From E44-bin88 sp034419075 (GTDB lineage: Bacteria > Chloroflexota > Dehalococcoidia > Dehalococcoidales > BS750m-G39): DNA of 64,000 bases. Shown here piece after piece: positions 1 through 7,481 of this stretch. Within the stretch, counting starts at the first letter, position 1. Every line of letters begins with the position of its first letter. Below the pieces are notes generated by a model. It was not told the origin of the DNA, ran no database searches, and saw only the letters and a list, made by a program, of their open reading frames with translations. Location: the NCBI GenBank assembly GCA_034419075.1, contig DAOULR010000009.1:62001-126000 (forward strand), written 5' to 3'. A program made the position numbers and the translations under genes.

Positions 1-396
1 GGTGAGCAGAATCAGGCTGAGTATGGAGAGCCAGGATTTAGCCAGGATATTCAGGAAAACCTGAATGCCGCTGTGGGTGACGGTGACCTCCCAGAACCCG
101 ATATTGTAGCTGCCGGCCACCTCCCCACCTTTAAAGAAGGGAATAAAGACGGCAATGAGGACGACGAAGGGGATGATTACCAGCGAGCGTTTGAGGACGT
201 AGAGGACAGGCACCCGCGACATGATAATCAGGGTCGCCACCATTACAAAGTAGAGGGCGAACGCCGGCCACTGGCTCATCGGTGTGAGCACCACCACCAG
301 GATAAAGGCCAGGGTGGTAATCAGCTTAGTGCGCGGGTCGAGCCGATGGATGAGGCTGTTACCCTCACTGTACTGGTCAAGAAAACTGTGCTTCAC
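1..396 (-). CDS. cbiQ: CbiQ-like ECF transporter transmembrane component (3' end cut)
   Basis: Energy-coupling factor T component that links the substrate-capture subunit to the ATPases in cobalt/nickel uptake. The visible 132 residues start at a GTG and begin KHSFLDQYSEG, followed by RLDPRTKL, the usual cytoplasmic start of CbiQ, and then several hydrophobic helices. The reading frame is open to the window edge, so the C-terminal half and presumably an ATPase gene lie outside. The GTG start overlaps the stop of the preceding CbiN-like gene by 4 bp (GTGA), which indicates translational coupling within one cbiM-cbiN-cbiQ operon. Cobalt versus nickel cannot be decided from this fragment. Confidence 0.88.
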   Translation of the reverse strand, partial: MKHSFLDQYSEGNSLIHRLDPRTKLITTLAFILVVVLTPMSQWPAFALYFVMVATLIIMSRVPVLYVLKRSLVIIPFVVLIAVFIPFFKGGEVAGSYNIGFWEVTVTHSGIQVFLNILAKSWLSILSLILLT

Positions 397-683
397 GCCA
401 CCTGCCTCTTTCTCAGGGTTATCAGCCAAGCCAGCCCGTAGGCAAAGCCGAAGAGGACCAGGGTGCCGATGACGCCGGCCAGTATCGTGGCCAGGGCCTC
501 GTTTTCAATGCCGGGAAAGACATAGTCAGCGATAACCTGATAGGGGGCGTTCTGCCCCAGACCGAGAAAGCCATGGTCCTCAGCCACCCTTTCCAGCCCG
601 TCGGGCGAGGACGACGCCAGCGGCGCCAGGCAGGCCACCACCAGACAAATAGCTAACGCAATCAGCCACCACTTTGACTTCAT
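393..683 (-). CDS. CbiN-like PDGLE-domain membrane protein
   Basis: A 96-residue protein with a hydrophobic N-terminal helix (about residues 6-25), an extracytoplasmic loop containing the PDGLERVAED signature near residues 28-37, and a second membrane helix (about 66-88) ending in basic residues. This two-helix layout is that of CbiN or the PDGLE domain, the small accessory subunit that helps load metal onto CbiM. It lies 18 bp downstream of cbiM and overlaps cbiQ by 4 bp. A GGGGG tract lies upstream of the ATG. Family assignment rests on the PDGLE motif and on context. Confidence 0.85.
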   Translation of the reverse strand: MKSKWWLIALAICLVVACLAPLASSSPDGLERVAEDHGFLGLGQNAPYQVIADYVFPGIENEALATILAGVIGTLVLFGFAYGLAWLITLRKRQVA

Positions 684-701
684 AACTTCAATCCCCCTTT
701 A

Positions 702-1340
702 TTAAGCACGTTTTAGCTGCAGAAGATCGGCTCTGGTGGCCATTACCAGGACGAGCACGGCCCCGGTAATCACCCCTTCTCCGATACCGATAAGGGCGTG
801 AACGCCCGCCATCGCCGGCAAGACCACCCCGAATGGTGAGGAGCCCGAGACCGCCAGCTCGATGGCACAGAAGATGGAGGCCAGGAACACCGAGACCCAA
901 GCGGCGGCGAAGCCGCCGATGAGGGTGCCCCGACGATTGCTGCCCGCCAGCCAGGTAACTAGCTTGTAGAGGTAGTAGGCGCTGAAACTGGCGACAATGC
1001 CCATGTTAAAGATGTTAGCCCCCAGCGCCAGCAAGCCCCCGTCCTGAAAGATGAGGGACTGGGCGATGAGCACACAGCTCATTATCAAGACCGCCGCCCA
1101 GGGACCGAGCAGTATCGCCGCCAGGGCCGCGCCGATAACGTGCCCCGATGTGCCGCCGGCGACGGGGAAGTTGAGCATCTGGGCGGCAAAGATAAAGGCG
1201 GCCAGTATGCCCATCAGGGGCACCTGCTTTTCCTTGAGCTTCTTGCCGACAATTCTGACCGCCCCACCGATGCCCCCCGCCGAAATGGCGGCGGTGGTCG
1301 CCACCGTAGCTACGTTGAGGAAACCGTCTGGAATGTGCAT
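702..1340 (-). CDS. cbiM: CbiM-like cobalt/nickel substrate-binding membrane subunit
   Basis: Metal-capturing S component of an ECF transporter. It starts MHIPDGFLN; in this family the N-terminal amine and His2 coordinate the metal, so I place the start at the ATG at 1340 and not at the in-frame TTG one codon earlier. GGAG lies 6 nt before that ATG. The 212 residues form about six hydrophobic segments and include the family-like stretch GGTSGHVIGAALAAILLGPW. It is first in an operon with the CbiN-like and cbiQ genes. A Fur-family gene sits just upstream and TGCAA-type inverted repeats lie in its promoter region, suggesting metal-responsive control. Ni versus Co specificity is unresolved. Confidence 0.92.
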   Translation of the reverse strand: MHIPDGFLNVATVATTAAISAGGIGGAVRIVGKKLKEKQVPLMGILAAFIFAAQMLNFPVAGGTSGHVIGAALAAILLGPWAAVLIMSCVLIAQSLIFQDGGLLALGANIFNMGIVASFSAYYLYKLVTWLAGSNRRGTLIGGFAAAWVSVFLASIFCAIELAVSGSSPFGVVLPAMAGVHALIGIGEGVITGAVLVLVMATRADLLQLKRA

Positions 1341-1369
1341 CAAGTACTCCTTCCAACTATTGCTATTCT

Positions 1370-1393
1370 ATGCAATTGCAACTGAATGCAATA
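1370..1393 (-). promoter_or_regulatory. Candidate Fur-family operator upstream of cbiM
   Basis: The perfect palindrome TGCAATTGCA (1371-1380) overlaps a second inverted repeat TTGCA-N6-TGCAA (1376-1391). The same half-sites occur over the -35 box of the Fur-family gene. Position between the regulator gene and cbiM supports operator function; binding itself is inferred. Confidence 0.5.
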
Positions 1394-1408
1394 ACCAGTC
1401 AAAAAAAT

Positions 1409-1837
1409 TTAGCCCTTACACTTGCCGCAGCGCCCGAAGATAGCCAGATGCCTCAGGTCGGCCCTGAAGCCATATTCCCGCAACAGGTCTTCTTTCAGCG
1501 GAGTGAGCACGGCCTCGTCGAGGTCGGTTATGCCACCGCACTCCTGGCAGACTAGGTGGTGGTGGTGGCCCTTGCCCACCGGGTGGTAGCGCACCCTGCC
1601 CTCGCCGAAGTCGGTCTCGGTGACCAGCCCCAGCTTTTTGAGCAGCTCCAAGGTGCGATATACCGTGGAGATGTTGACGTGGGGGTATTTGGCCACCACC
1701 TGGGCGTAGATTTCCTCGGCGCTTATGTGGCCATCGCTGTGCTCAATGGCGGCAATAGTCATCAGCCGCTGAGGGGTAAGCCGATAGCCTTCCTCAGTCA
1801 GCTTCTTGACGATATCTCCGGAATGGGAATGAGTCAT
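1409..1837 (-). CDS. Fur-family metalloregulator (Fur/Zur/Nur type)
   Basis: A 142-residue metal-dependent DNA-binding repressor. The winged helix covers roughly residues 10-80, with RLTPQRL and NISTVYRTLELL, the recognition region of Fur proteins. The C-terminal dimerisation/metal domain carries GKGHHHHLVC, CQECG and CGKC, giving histidine ligands and a four-cysteine structural zinc site. It lies directly upstream of the cobalt/nickel transporter genes on the same strand, so a nickel or cobalt role (Nur-like) is attractive, but zinc or iron sensing cannot be excluded from sequence. Its promoter -35 is covered by the TGCAA-N4-TTGCA repeat, suggesting autoregulation. No Shine-Dalgarno is evident and the -10 is 10 nt from the ATG, so the mRNA is probably leaderless. 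Confidence 0.9.
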   Translation of the reverse strand: MTHSHSGDIVKKLTEEGYRLTPQRLMTIAAIEHSDGHISAEEIYAQVVAKYPHVNISTVYRTLELLKKLGLVTETDFGEGRVRYHPVGKGHHHHLVCQECGGITDLDEAVLTPLKEDLLREYGFRADLRHLAIFGRCGKCKG

Positions 1838-1847
1838 TGCGGAGGGT

Positions 1848-1887
1848 ATTATAGCAGGCTTTTCGAGTTAATGCAAGGTTTTGCAAT
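1848..1887 (-). promoter_or_regulatory. Promoter of the Fur-family gene with overlapping inverted repeat
   Basis: On the minus strand TTGCAT (1871-1876), a 17 nt spacer and TATAAT (1848-1853) form a sigma70-type promoter. The -10 ends 10 nt before the ATG, which predicts a leaderless or near-leaderless mRNA. TGCAA-N4-TTGCA (1872-1885) covers the -35 box. Confidence 0.6.
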
Positions 1888-1902
1888 TACAAACATTTGC
1901 GA

Positions 1903-2352
1903 CTAGCGCCGTTCGCGGCTGTCGAGCGTGATGGTCACGGGGCCGTCGTTGTGGATTTTTACCTGCATGTACTGCTGGAAACGGCCCATCTGCACCTTAA
2001 GCCCGCTGGCTTTGGCCCCACTGACGAAGTGCTCGAATAGTTCCTCGGCTTTTTGGGGCGGGGCGGCATCAGTGAAGCTGGGGCGGCGTCCTTTTCTGGC
2101 GTCGGCAAGCAACGTGAACTGGCTCACCAGCAAGAGTTCGGCTTTAATATCTAAAGCAGAGAGGTTGAACTTCTCCTCTTTATCGGCAAAGATGCGCAGA
2201 TTTACCAGCTTTTGAACTAGGTAATCAGCATCATTTTCGCTATCGCCTTCGGCGACGCCAACAAAGACCACCAGCCCCTGCCCTATTTCGCCCACCACCT
2301 CTCCATCAATGCTGACCGAGGCGCTGGTGACTCTTTGCAGGAGGGCTTTCAC
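1903..2352 (-). CDS. dtd: D-aminoacyl-tRNA deacylase
   Basis: Hydrolyses D-amino acids wrongly attached to tRNA, a translation proofreading step in the cytoplasm. The GTG start gives VKALLQRVTSASVSIDGE, the canonical Dtd N-terminus, and a length of 149 residues, normal for the family. Both active-site motifs are present: SQFTL in the middle and the cross-subunit Gly-cisPro motif in NDGPVTI near the C-terminus. The open frame extends upstream but that part is shadow of fmdB; the GTG overlaps the fmdB stop by 4 bp, so the two genes are coupled. Confidence 0.95.
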   Translation of the reverse strand: MKALLQRVTSASVSIDGEVVGEIGQGLVVFVGVAEGDSENDADYLVQKLVNLRIFADKEEKFNLSALDIKAELLLVSQFTLLADARKGRRPSFTDAAPPQKAEELFEHFVSGAKASGLKVQMGRFQQYMQVKIHNDGPVTITLDSRERR

Positions 2353-2594
2353 TTCTTCTCTTTTTCCTTGCCCTCGTCGCCCGACTTGAACTCGCCCTTG
2401 CCCATCTCGGGGGGCTTTTTGCGGTTGTCGGTGATGTAGAAACCACTCCCCTTGAAGATAACGGGCGCGGGGTGGAAGACGCGGCGCAGCCTGCCCCCGC
2501 ACTGGGGGCATTTGGCTATGGGCTTGGCGTCAAAGTTCTGCTTCTTCTCAAAGCGGTGATGGCAGACATCACACTCGTACTCATAGGTAGGCAT
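2349..2594 (-). CDS. FmdB-family zinc ribbon protein
   Basis: An 81-residue protein starting MPTYEYECDVC, the FmdB/CxxC_CxxC_SSSS-type zinc ribbon, with a second pair in CPQCGG, so four cysteines bind one zinc. The C-terminus is a charged Lys/Glu/Gly tail. The biochemical role of the family is not settled; early work linked FmdB to regulation of formamidase/acetamidase genes, but the domain is widespread. It is translationally coupled to dtd. GAGG lies 7 nt upstream of the ATG. Confidence 0.85.
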   Translation of the reverse strand: MPTYEYECDVCHHRFEKKQNFDAKPIAKCPQCGGRLRRVFHPAPVIFKGSGFYITDNRKKPPEMGKGEFKSGDEGKEKEKK

Positions 2595-2644
2595 ATATTA
2601 ACCTCATGGGTGTATTCTTAGTTATTTTAACTTAATCGGGCCTA

Positions 2645-3967
2645 TCAAGGCAAAATTTCGCTCGCTGCCTCTATGGCCTCGCCGACGATGAAGAGCGAGC
2701 CCGCCAGACAGACAAGGTCTTTTTCTCCGGCCATCGAGAGCGCCTGGGAGAGCGCCGCGGGTACGTCCTCGGCGATGCGGGCCTTTATACCGTGGCGGGC
2801 GAACTCGGCGGCCAAGGGCGCGGGGGCCATGGCCCGGGGGTGGCGGGAACGGGTGACGATGACCCTGTCGAAGAGAGGGGCCAGCTCAGCGATGACGCCC
2901 TCTATGTTCTTATCGTCCGAGGCCCCCATAACCAGAATCGCCTTTTCGAAGTCGAAGTACTGCTTTAAAGCCTTCTTAAGGCTGCGGGCGGCGTCGATAT
3001 TATGGGCGCCGTCAACGACCAGGGGCGGATTACGACGCAAAAGCTGAAAGCGTCCCGGCCATTCGACCTTTTTGAAGCCTTTAGCAATTTTATCGGCGGG
3101 GATATTAAAGCCCCTCTCGGATAAGACCTCTAAAGCGGCCACGGCGGTGGCGGCGTTGACCATCTGGTGCTCGCCGAGGACGGGCAGAAAAAGCTCGTAT
3201 TCGCCTTTTCGGCCCTTGACCTCAAATCGCTGCCCGTCCAGATCAGCGCTTAGGCTGCGCCATTTGATGTCTTTGCCTACGACTAGTAGCTTGGCACCGC
3301 GCTCGGCGCAGGCCTGCTTGATAACTTTCTCCGCCTCAGGGGGCTGGGGAGAAATAACCACGGTGCTCTCGGGTTTTATTATTCCGCACTTCTCGGCGGC
3401 GATTTGGGCCACCGTTTCGCCCAAGACATCGGTGTGGTCGAAGCCGATGGTGGTGATTATGGCCACCAGGGGGGTGATAACGCTGGTGGCGTCGAACTTG
3501 CCCCCCATCCCCACCTCCAGCACCTGGAACTTAACACCCCTTTTGCCGAAGTAGGCGAAAGCCAGGCAAGTAAGAAACTCGAAGGTAGTCAGCTCACCGT
3601 AGGTCGCCCGCTCGTTGACCTCTTCGACATAGGGTTTAAGCTCGGTGACCAGTCTGGCTAGCTCTTCTTCCGAGATAAGCTCGCCGTCGACCCTGATTCT
3701 TTCCCGCCAGCTGTGGAGGTGGGGGGAGGTGTAGAGCCCGGTACTATAGCCCGAGGCGGTGAGGGCAGAAGCTACCATAATGGCCACGCTGCCCTTGCCG
3801 TTGGTGCCGGTGATATGCACCGAGCCCGCCCTTTTTTGGGGGTCGTCTAAGATGGATAAAAGCTCGTCGACGCGGCGCAAATCGTAGAAGGCGGGGTCGT
3901 GGGGCATTCCTATCTTTTCGTAGTCGGTATAGCCGTTGATGTAATTCAGGGCCTGCTGGTAGTCCAT
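2645..3967 (-). CDS. folC: Folylpolyglutamate synthase / dihydrofolate synthase
   Basis: Adds glutamate to folates (and to dihydropteroate in bifunctional members) using ATP. The 440-residue Mur-ligase-type protein has the P-loop ITGTNGKGSVA near residues 52-62, the FolC signature GFDHTDVLGETVAQIAAEK in the central domain, and DGAHN at the start of the C-terminal ligase domain. It heads the minus-strand run folC-fmdB-dtd. TATAAT lies 10 nt before the ATG, with no ribosome-binding site between, so the transcript is likely leaderless. Whether it also has dihydrofolate synthase activity is not decided. Confidence 0.95.
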   Translation of the reverse strand: MDYQQALNYINGYTDYEKIGMPHDPAFYDLRRVDELLSILDDPQKRAGSVHITGTNGKGSVAIMVASALTASGYSTGLYTSPHLHSWRERIRVDGELISEEELARLVTELKPYVEEVNERATYGELTTFEFLTCLAFAYFGKRGVKFQVLEVGMGGKFDATSVITPLVAIITTIGFDHTDVLGETVAQIAAEKCGIIKPESTVVISPQPPEAEKVIKQACAERGAKLLVVGKDIKWRSLSADLDGQRFEVKGRKGEYELFLPVLGEHQMVNAATAVAALEVLSERGFNIPADKIAKGFKKVEWPGRFQLLRRNPPLVVDGAHNIDAARSLKKALKQYFDFEKAILVMGASDDKNIEGVIAELAPLFDRVIVTRSRHPRAMAPAPLAAEFARHGIKARIAEDVPAALSQALSMAGEKDLVCLAGSLFIVGEAIEAASEILP

Positions 3968-3977
3968 ATTGGGGATA

Positions 3978-4007
3978 ATTATAGCACCAGCGCCTTAAAG
4001 GCAACAA
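3978..4007 (-). promoter_or_regulatory. folC promoter, leaderless type
   Basis: Minus strand TTGTTG (4002-4007), 18 nt spacer, TATAAT (3978-3983). The -10 ends 10 nt before the folC ATG at 3967. It is divergent from and adjacent to the pyrF promoter. Confidence 0.55.
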
Positions 4008-4013
4008 TGACTC

Positions 4014-4042
4014 TTGACCTGACTGCCCGCTGTTGCTATTAT
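4014..4042 (+). promoter_or_regulatory. pyrF promoter
   Basis: TTGACC (4014-4019), 17 nt spacer, TATTAT (4037-4042). The expected start lies near 4049, giving a leader of about 13 nt that contains GGGGGTAGAGAGG before the GTG at 4062. Confidence 0.6.
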
Positions 4043-4061
4043 CAACACAGGGGGTAGAGAG

Positions 4062-4886
4062 GTGAATTTCAACGAGAAACTCAAGAACGCCATGAAGATG
4101 AACCAGAGCCTGCTCTGCATTGGGCTCGACCCCGACCTCGAGCTGATGAGGGAGGGGATGGCCATCTCCAAATTCAACAAGGAGATTATCAACGCCACCG
4201 CCGACCTGGTCTGCGCCTACAAGCTCAACCTGGGCTTCTACGAGGCGCTGGACAAAGGGATGGAGAGCCTGAAGCGCACCATCAAGGCCATACCCAAGAA
4301 CATACCCGTCATCGGCGATTGCAAGCGGGGCGACATCGGCAACACCTCCAAAGCCTACGCCAAAGCCATGTTTACCCTGCACGGCTTCGACGCCGTAACC
4401 GTGAACCCATACATGGGCTTCGACTCTGTAGAGCCCTTCCTCGACTACTGGGAGAAGGGGGTCTTCATCCTCTGCCGCACCTCTAACCCCGGCGGCGCCG
4501 ACTTCCAGAGCCTGCCTTTCGACCTGGACGGCAAGCAGGTGCCCCTCTTCGAGATTGTCGCCCTCAAAGCCGAGCAGTGGAACAAGAAGGGTAAGGGGCA
4601 CAACATCGGGCTGGTGGTGGGCGCCACCAACCCCGAAGAGCTGAAGCTGATAAGGCACAACCACCCCAAGATGCTGCTCTTGATACCCGGTATCGGCGCC
4701 CAGGGAGGGGACCTGGCCGCCGCCGTCCAGAACGGGATAGATGCCTGGGGGCGGGGGGCGATATTCACCTCGTCGCGGCAGATTATCTACGCCTCCAAGA
4801 GGCGGGACTTCGCCCAGGCCGCCCGCCAGGTGGCCCTATCGATGCGGGACGAGATTAAACACCTCGCCAGCAAGCGCCAGAAATAG
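4062..4886 (+). CDS. pyrF: Orotidine-5'-phosphate decarboxylase (type 2)
   Basis: Last step of UMP synthesis: decarboxylates OMP. The 274-residue length fits the longer type 2 PyrF group. CIGLDPD lies near residue 20, and IGDCKRGDIGNT near residues 86-97 supplies the catalytic Asp-x-Lys-x-x-Asp array. The phosphate-binding region contains VVGATNPEEL and PGIGAQGGD. Translation starts at GTG just after a purine-rich Shine-Dalgarno and a clear promoter. It is followed at 26 bp by a DUF951 gene and probably transcribed with the aldo/keto reductase and dinB. Confidence 0.96.
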   Translation: MNFNEKLKNAMKMNQSLLCIGLDPDLELMREGMAISKFNKEIINATADLVCAYKLNLGFYEALDKGMESLKRTIKAIPKNIPVIGDCKRGDIGNTSKAYAKAMFTLHGFDAVTVNPYMGFDSVEPFLDYWEKGVFILCRTSNPGGADFQSLPFDLDGKQVPLFEIVALKAEQWNKKGKGHNIGLVVGATNPEELKLIRHNHPKMLLLIPGIGAQGGDLAAAVQNGIDAWGRGAIFTSSRQIIYASKRRDFAQAARQVALSMRDEIKHLASKRQK

Positions 4887-4912
4887 AGCTCACCTTAACA
4901 CTGGAGCCAGCC

Positions 4913-5122
4913 ATGGTTATGGAGATAAAGCTGGGTGATATTGTGCGCCTCAAGAAGAAGCATCCCTGCGGCAGTGACCAGTGGCAGGTGGTGAGGCTGG
5001 GGGCGGATATCGGCATCAGGTGCCTGGGCTGCCAGCGGCGGGTGCTGCTGGAAAGGCCTGTCTTCGAGCGGCGGGTCAGAGCCTTTATCTTAAGGGGCAG
5101 TGAAGAGCCAACGAGCCAATAG
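4913..5122 (+). CDS. DUF951 small protein
   Basis: A 69-residue basic protein with the DUF951 pattern: KLGDIVRLKKKHPCG, then QVVRLGADIGIRCLGC. A CGSDxWxV-like element and a CxxC pair suggest a compact beta-barrel or zinc-knuckle nucleic-acid-binding fold, though the function of the family is unknown. In many Gram-positive genomes it sits by ychF or rpsF; here it lies between pyrF and an aldo/keto reductase. GGAG lies 6 nt before the first of two ATGs. Confidence 0.85.
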   Translation: MVMEIKLGDIVRLKKKHPCGSDQWQVVRLGADIGIRCLGCQRRVLLERPVFERRVRAFILRGSEEPTSQ

Positions 5123-5134
5123 GAGGCATATAAA

Positions 5135-6157
5135 ATGAAGATGCGTTTTCTGGGCAATACTGGTATTCAGGTCTCCGAGCTGTGTTTGGGGACGATGACC
5201 TTCGGGGGGCGGAGCTTCTTTAAGTACGTCGGGCAACTGGGACAGAAGGAAGCCACTACCCTGGTGGATATGGCGCTGTATGCGGGGGTAAACTTCTTCG
5301 ACACCGCCGACGTCTATTCCGAGGGGCTTTCCGAGGAACTCCTGGGCAAGGCGCTGGGCAAACGAAGAAAGGACATTATCCTGGCCACCAAGGTGCGCGG
5401 CAAGATGGGCCCTGGCCCCAACGACGTCGGGCTCTCCCGCCACCACATCATCGAGGCCTGTAACGCCAGCCTGAAGCGGCTGGGCACGGACTATATCGAC
5501 CTCTATCAGGTGCACAACTTCGACCCCGACACACCGCAGGAGGAGACGATGCGCGCCCTGGACGACCTGGTGCGACAGGGGAAGGTGCGCTACATCGGCT
5601 GTTCTAATTATTCGGGCTGGCAGCTGATGAAGGCGCTGGCCATCTCCGATAAGCGCGGCTGGGAGAGATTCGTCACGCTGCAGGCCCTTTATTCGCTGCT
5701 GGCGCGAGACCTGGAAAACGAGATGGTGCCGCTCTGCCTGGACCAGGGGCTGGGCATACTGGTCTGGAGCCCTCTGCTCGGCGGTTTCTTAAGCGGCAAA
5801 TACCGGCGGGGCAAGCCCCAGCCCAAGGGCACGCGCCTGAGTGCGCCGCAGCCGAGATTCCTGCAGGTCGATGAGGAAAAAGGGTTCGACATCGTCGAGG
5901 AGCTGGACAAAATCGCCAAGGCGCATAAAGCCACCGTGGCCCAGGCGGCACTCAACTACCTGCTGGCCAAGGAGGGGGTATCCTCGGTCATCATCGGCGC
6001 TCGCACGCCCGAGCAGCTGGCCGACAACCTGAAGACAACCGACTGGGAAATGAGCGCCGAAGAGGTGGAAAGGCTCGACGAGATAAGCCAGCCCGTGCCT
6101 GTCTACCCCTACTGGATGCAGAAAATGCCGCCTCCCTCCGAAGAAGCCGAAGAATAA
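5135..6157 (+). CDS. Aldo/keto reductase
   Basis: NAD(P)H-dependent oxidoreductase of the AKR TIM-barrel superfamily, 340 residues. The catalytic tetrad can be placed: Asp and Tyr in FFDTADVYSEG, Lys in ILATKVRGK, His in LYQVHNFD. The cofactor region ends with SSVIIGARTPEQLADN, typical of the AKR11/YajO-type group acting on carbonyls or sugars. AGGAGG lies upstream of the ATG. Substrate is unknown. The C-terminus ends in PPPSEEAEE, a short acidic tail. Confidence 0.92.
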   Translation: MKMRFLGNTGIQVSELCLGTMTFGGRSFFKYVGQLGQKEATTLVDMALYAGVNFFDTADVYSEGLSEELLGKALGKRRKDIILATKVRGKMGPGPNDVGLSRHHIIEACNASLKRLGTDYIDLYQVHNFDPDTPQEETMRALDDLVRQGKVRYIGCSNYSGWQLMKALAISDKRGWERFVTLQALYSLLARDLENEMVPLCLDQGLGILVWSPLLGGFLSGKYRRGKPQPKGTRLSAPQPRFLQVDEEKGFDIVEELDKIAKAHKATVAQAALNYLLAKEGVSSVIIGARTPEQLADNLKTTDWEMSAEEVERLDEISQPVPVYPYWMQKMPPPSEEAEE

Positions 6158-6192
6158 GCCAATATAAGCTGGTTGCAGTATAATGGAGGCGT

Positions 6193-7413
6193 ATGTCACG
6201 CCGCATTATGCATATTGACCTCGACGCCTTCTTCGTCTCCGTAGAGCAGGTGGCCGACCCCAGCCTCAAGGGGAAACCCGTCGTCGTCGGGGGGCGTCCC
6301 CGGGGTCGGGGGGTGGTCGCCGCCGCCTCCTACGAAGCGCGGGCCTTCGGATTACACTCGGGCATGCCCCTGGCTACCGCCAGCCGCCTCTGTCCGCAGG
6401 CTATTTTCATCCAGGGCAGCTTCCCCAAATACCGCGAGGCCTCGCAAAAGTTTATGGCCATCCTGGCTGACTTTTCCCCCTATCTGGAGCCGATGGGGCT
6501 CGATGAAGCCTACCTGGACGCCACTGGCTTTGAGTCCATCCACGGCTCGGTTCATGAGATGGCGCTCAAGATAAAGCAGCGGGTCAAACAGGAGCTGGGC
6601 ATCAATGCCTCCATCGGCATCGCCAGCGGCAAGGTGGTGGCCAAGGTCGCCTCCGATATGAGTAAGCCCGATGGGTTATTGGAGGTGGGAGAGGGGAAAG
6701 AGGCTGAATTCCTAGCGCCGCTACTCATCGCCAGGCTGCCGGGAATAGGTAAAAAAACAGAGCCAAAATTAAAGAGCCTAGGAATAGATAGCATAGGCAA
6801 ACTATCGGCCACGCCCCTAAAAGCCCTAAAAAGCCATTTTGGTGCGTCTGGTGAGGTTCTACAGCGCTTCGCCCGTGGCATAGACGATAGAGAGGTAGAG
6901 CCCCCCGCCGCGGCTAAGTCCACCAGCCGTGAGACCACCTTCGCCCAGGACACTAAAGACCCCAAAATGCTGGAATCGACGTTGCGCTACCTGGGGGAGA
7001 GGGTGGGCGCCGATTTGCGTTCAAAGAACAAGCGGGCCAAGTGCGTGACCCTGAAGCTGAGATACAGCGATTTTAGCACCATCACCCGCCGCAGAACCCT
7101 GAGCCAGAGCACGGACAGCGACCAGGTTATCTTCGAGACGGGACAGGGGCTGCTAAAACGAGAGCTTTCGGGGGAAAAGCGGGCGGTGCGCCTTGTCGGC
7201 ATCGGGGTTTCAGAACTGGTTGAGGCAGGGCGCCAGCTGGATATGATAGACGGTTCCACCCAGCGGCAGGAGCAGTTGAACAAAGCCATCGACCGCATCC
7301 GTAAAAAATACGGCTTTACCGCCATCCAGACGGGGCGGACCCTAAAGCTCAAGGATATCTTTGCCGAGGGCGGGGATGGCTATTCCCTAAACACGCCGAG
7401 CCTGTCGCGCTGA
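6193..7413 (+). CDS. dinB: DNA polymerase IV (Y-family, translesion)
   Basis: Low-fidelity polymerase that bypasses damaged bases. The 406-residue protein shows HIDLDAFFVSVEQ at the start and LDEAYLDAT near residue 101-109, giving the metal-binding Asp and Asp-Glu residues; VVVGGRPRGRGVVAAASYEAR is the fingers region and IGIASGKVVAKVASD the Y-family motif. The helix-hairpin-helix LPGIGKKTEPKL and a little-finger domain follow. The extreme C-terminus lacks an obvious clamp-binding QLxLF; YSLNTPSLSR ends the protein. GGAGG precedes the ATG. No LexA-type box was noticed upstream. Confidence 0.95.
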   Translation: MSRRIMHIDLDAFFVSVEQVADPSLKGKPVVVGGRPRGRGVVAAASYEARAFGLHSGMPLATASRLCPQAIFIQGSFPKYREASQKFMAILADFSPYLEPMGLDEAYLDATGFESIHGSVHEMALKIKQRVKQELGINASIGIASGKVVAKVASDMSKPDGLLEVGEGKEAEFLAPLLIARLPGIGKKTEPKLKSLGIDSIGKLSATPLKALKSHFGASGEVLQRFARGIDDREVEPPAAAKSTSRETTFAQDTKDPKMLESTLRYLGERVGADLRSKNKRAKCVTLKLRYSDFSTITRRRTLSQSTDSDQVIFETGQGLLKRELSGEKRAVRLVGIGVSELVEAGRQLDMIDGSTQRQEQLNKAIDRIRKKYGFTAIQTGRTLKLKDIFAEGGDGYSLNTPSLSR

Positions 7414-7481
7414 AAATTGACAGCCGCCATCCCATTAATATATTCTTATACGACTCCCTTTTGTAAGCTAGAAGTGAACGC

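Noticed and set aside
1341..1408. Cobalamin or NiCo riboswitch before cbiM
   Set aside because: The gap is only about 68 bp and contains inverted repeats for a protein regulator; it is too short for these riboswitches.
3744..4664. Minus-strand frame across folC and pyrF
   Set aside because: It is antisense to pyrF and out of frame with folC; both genes are certain.
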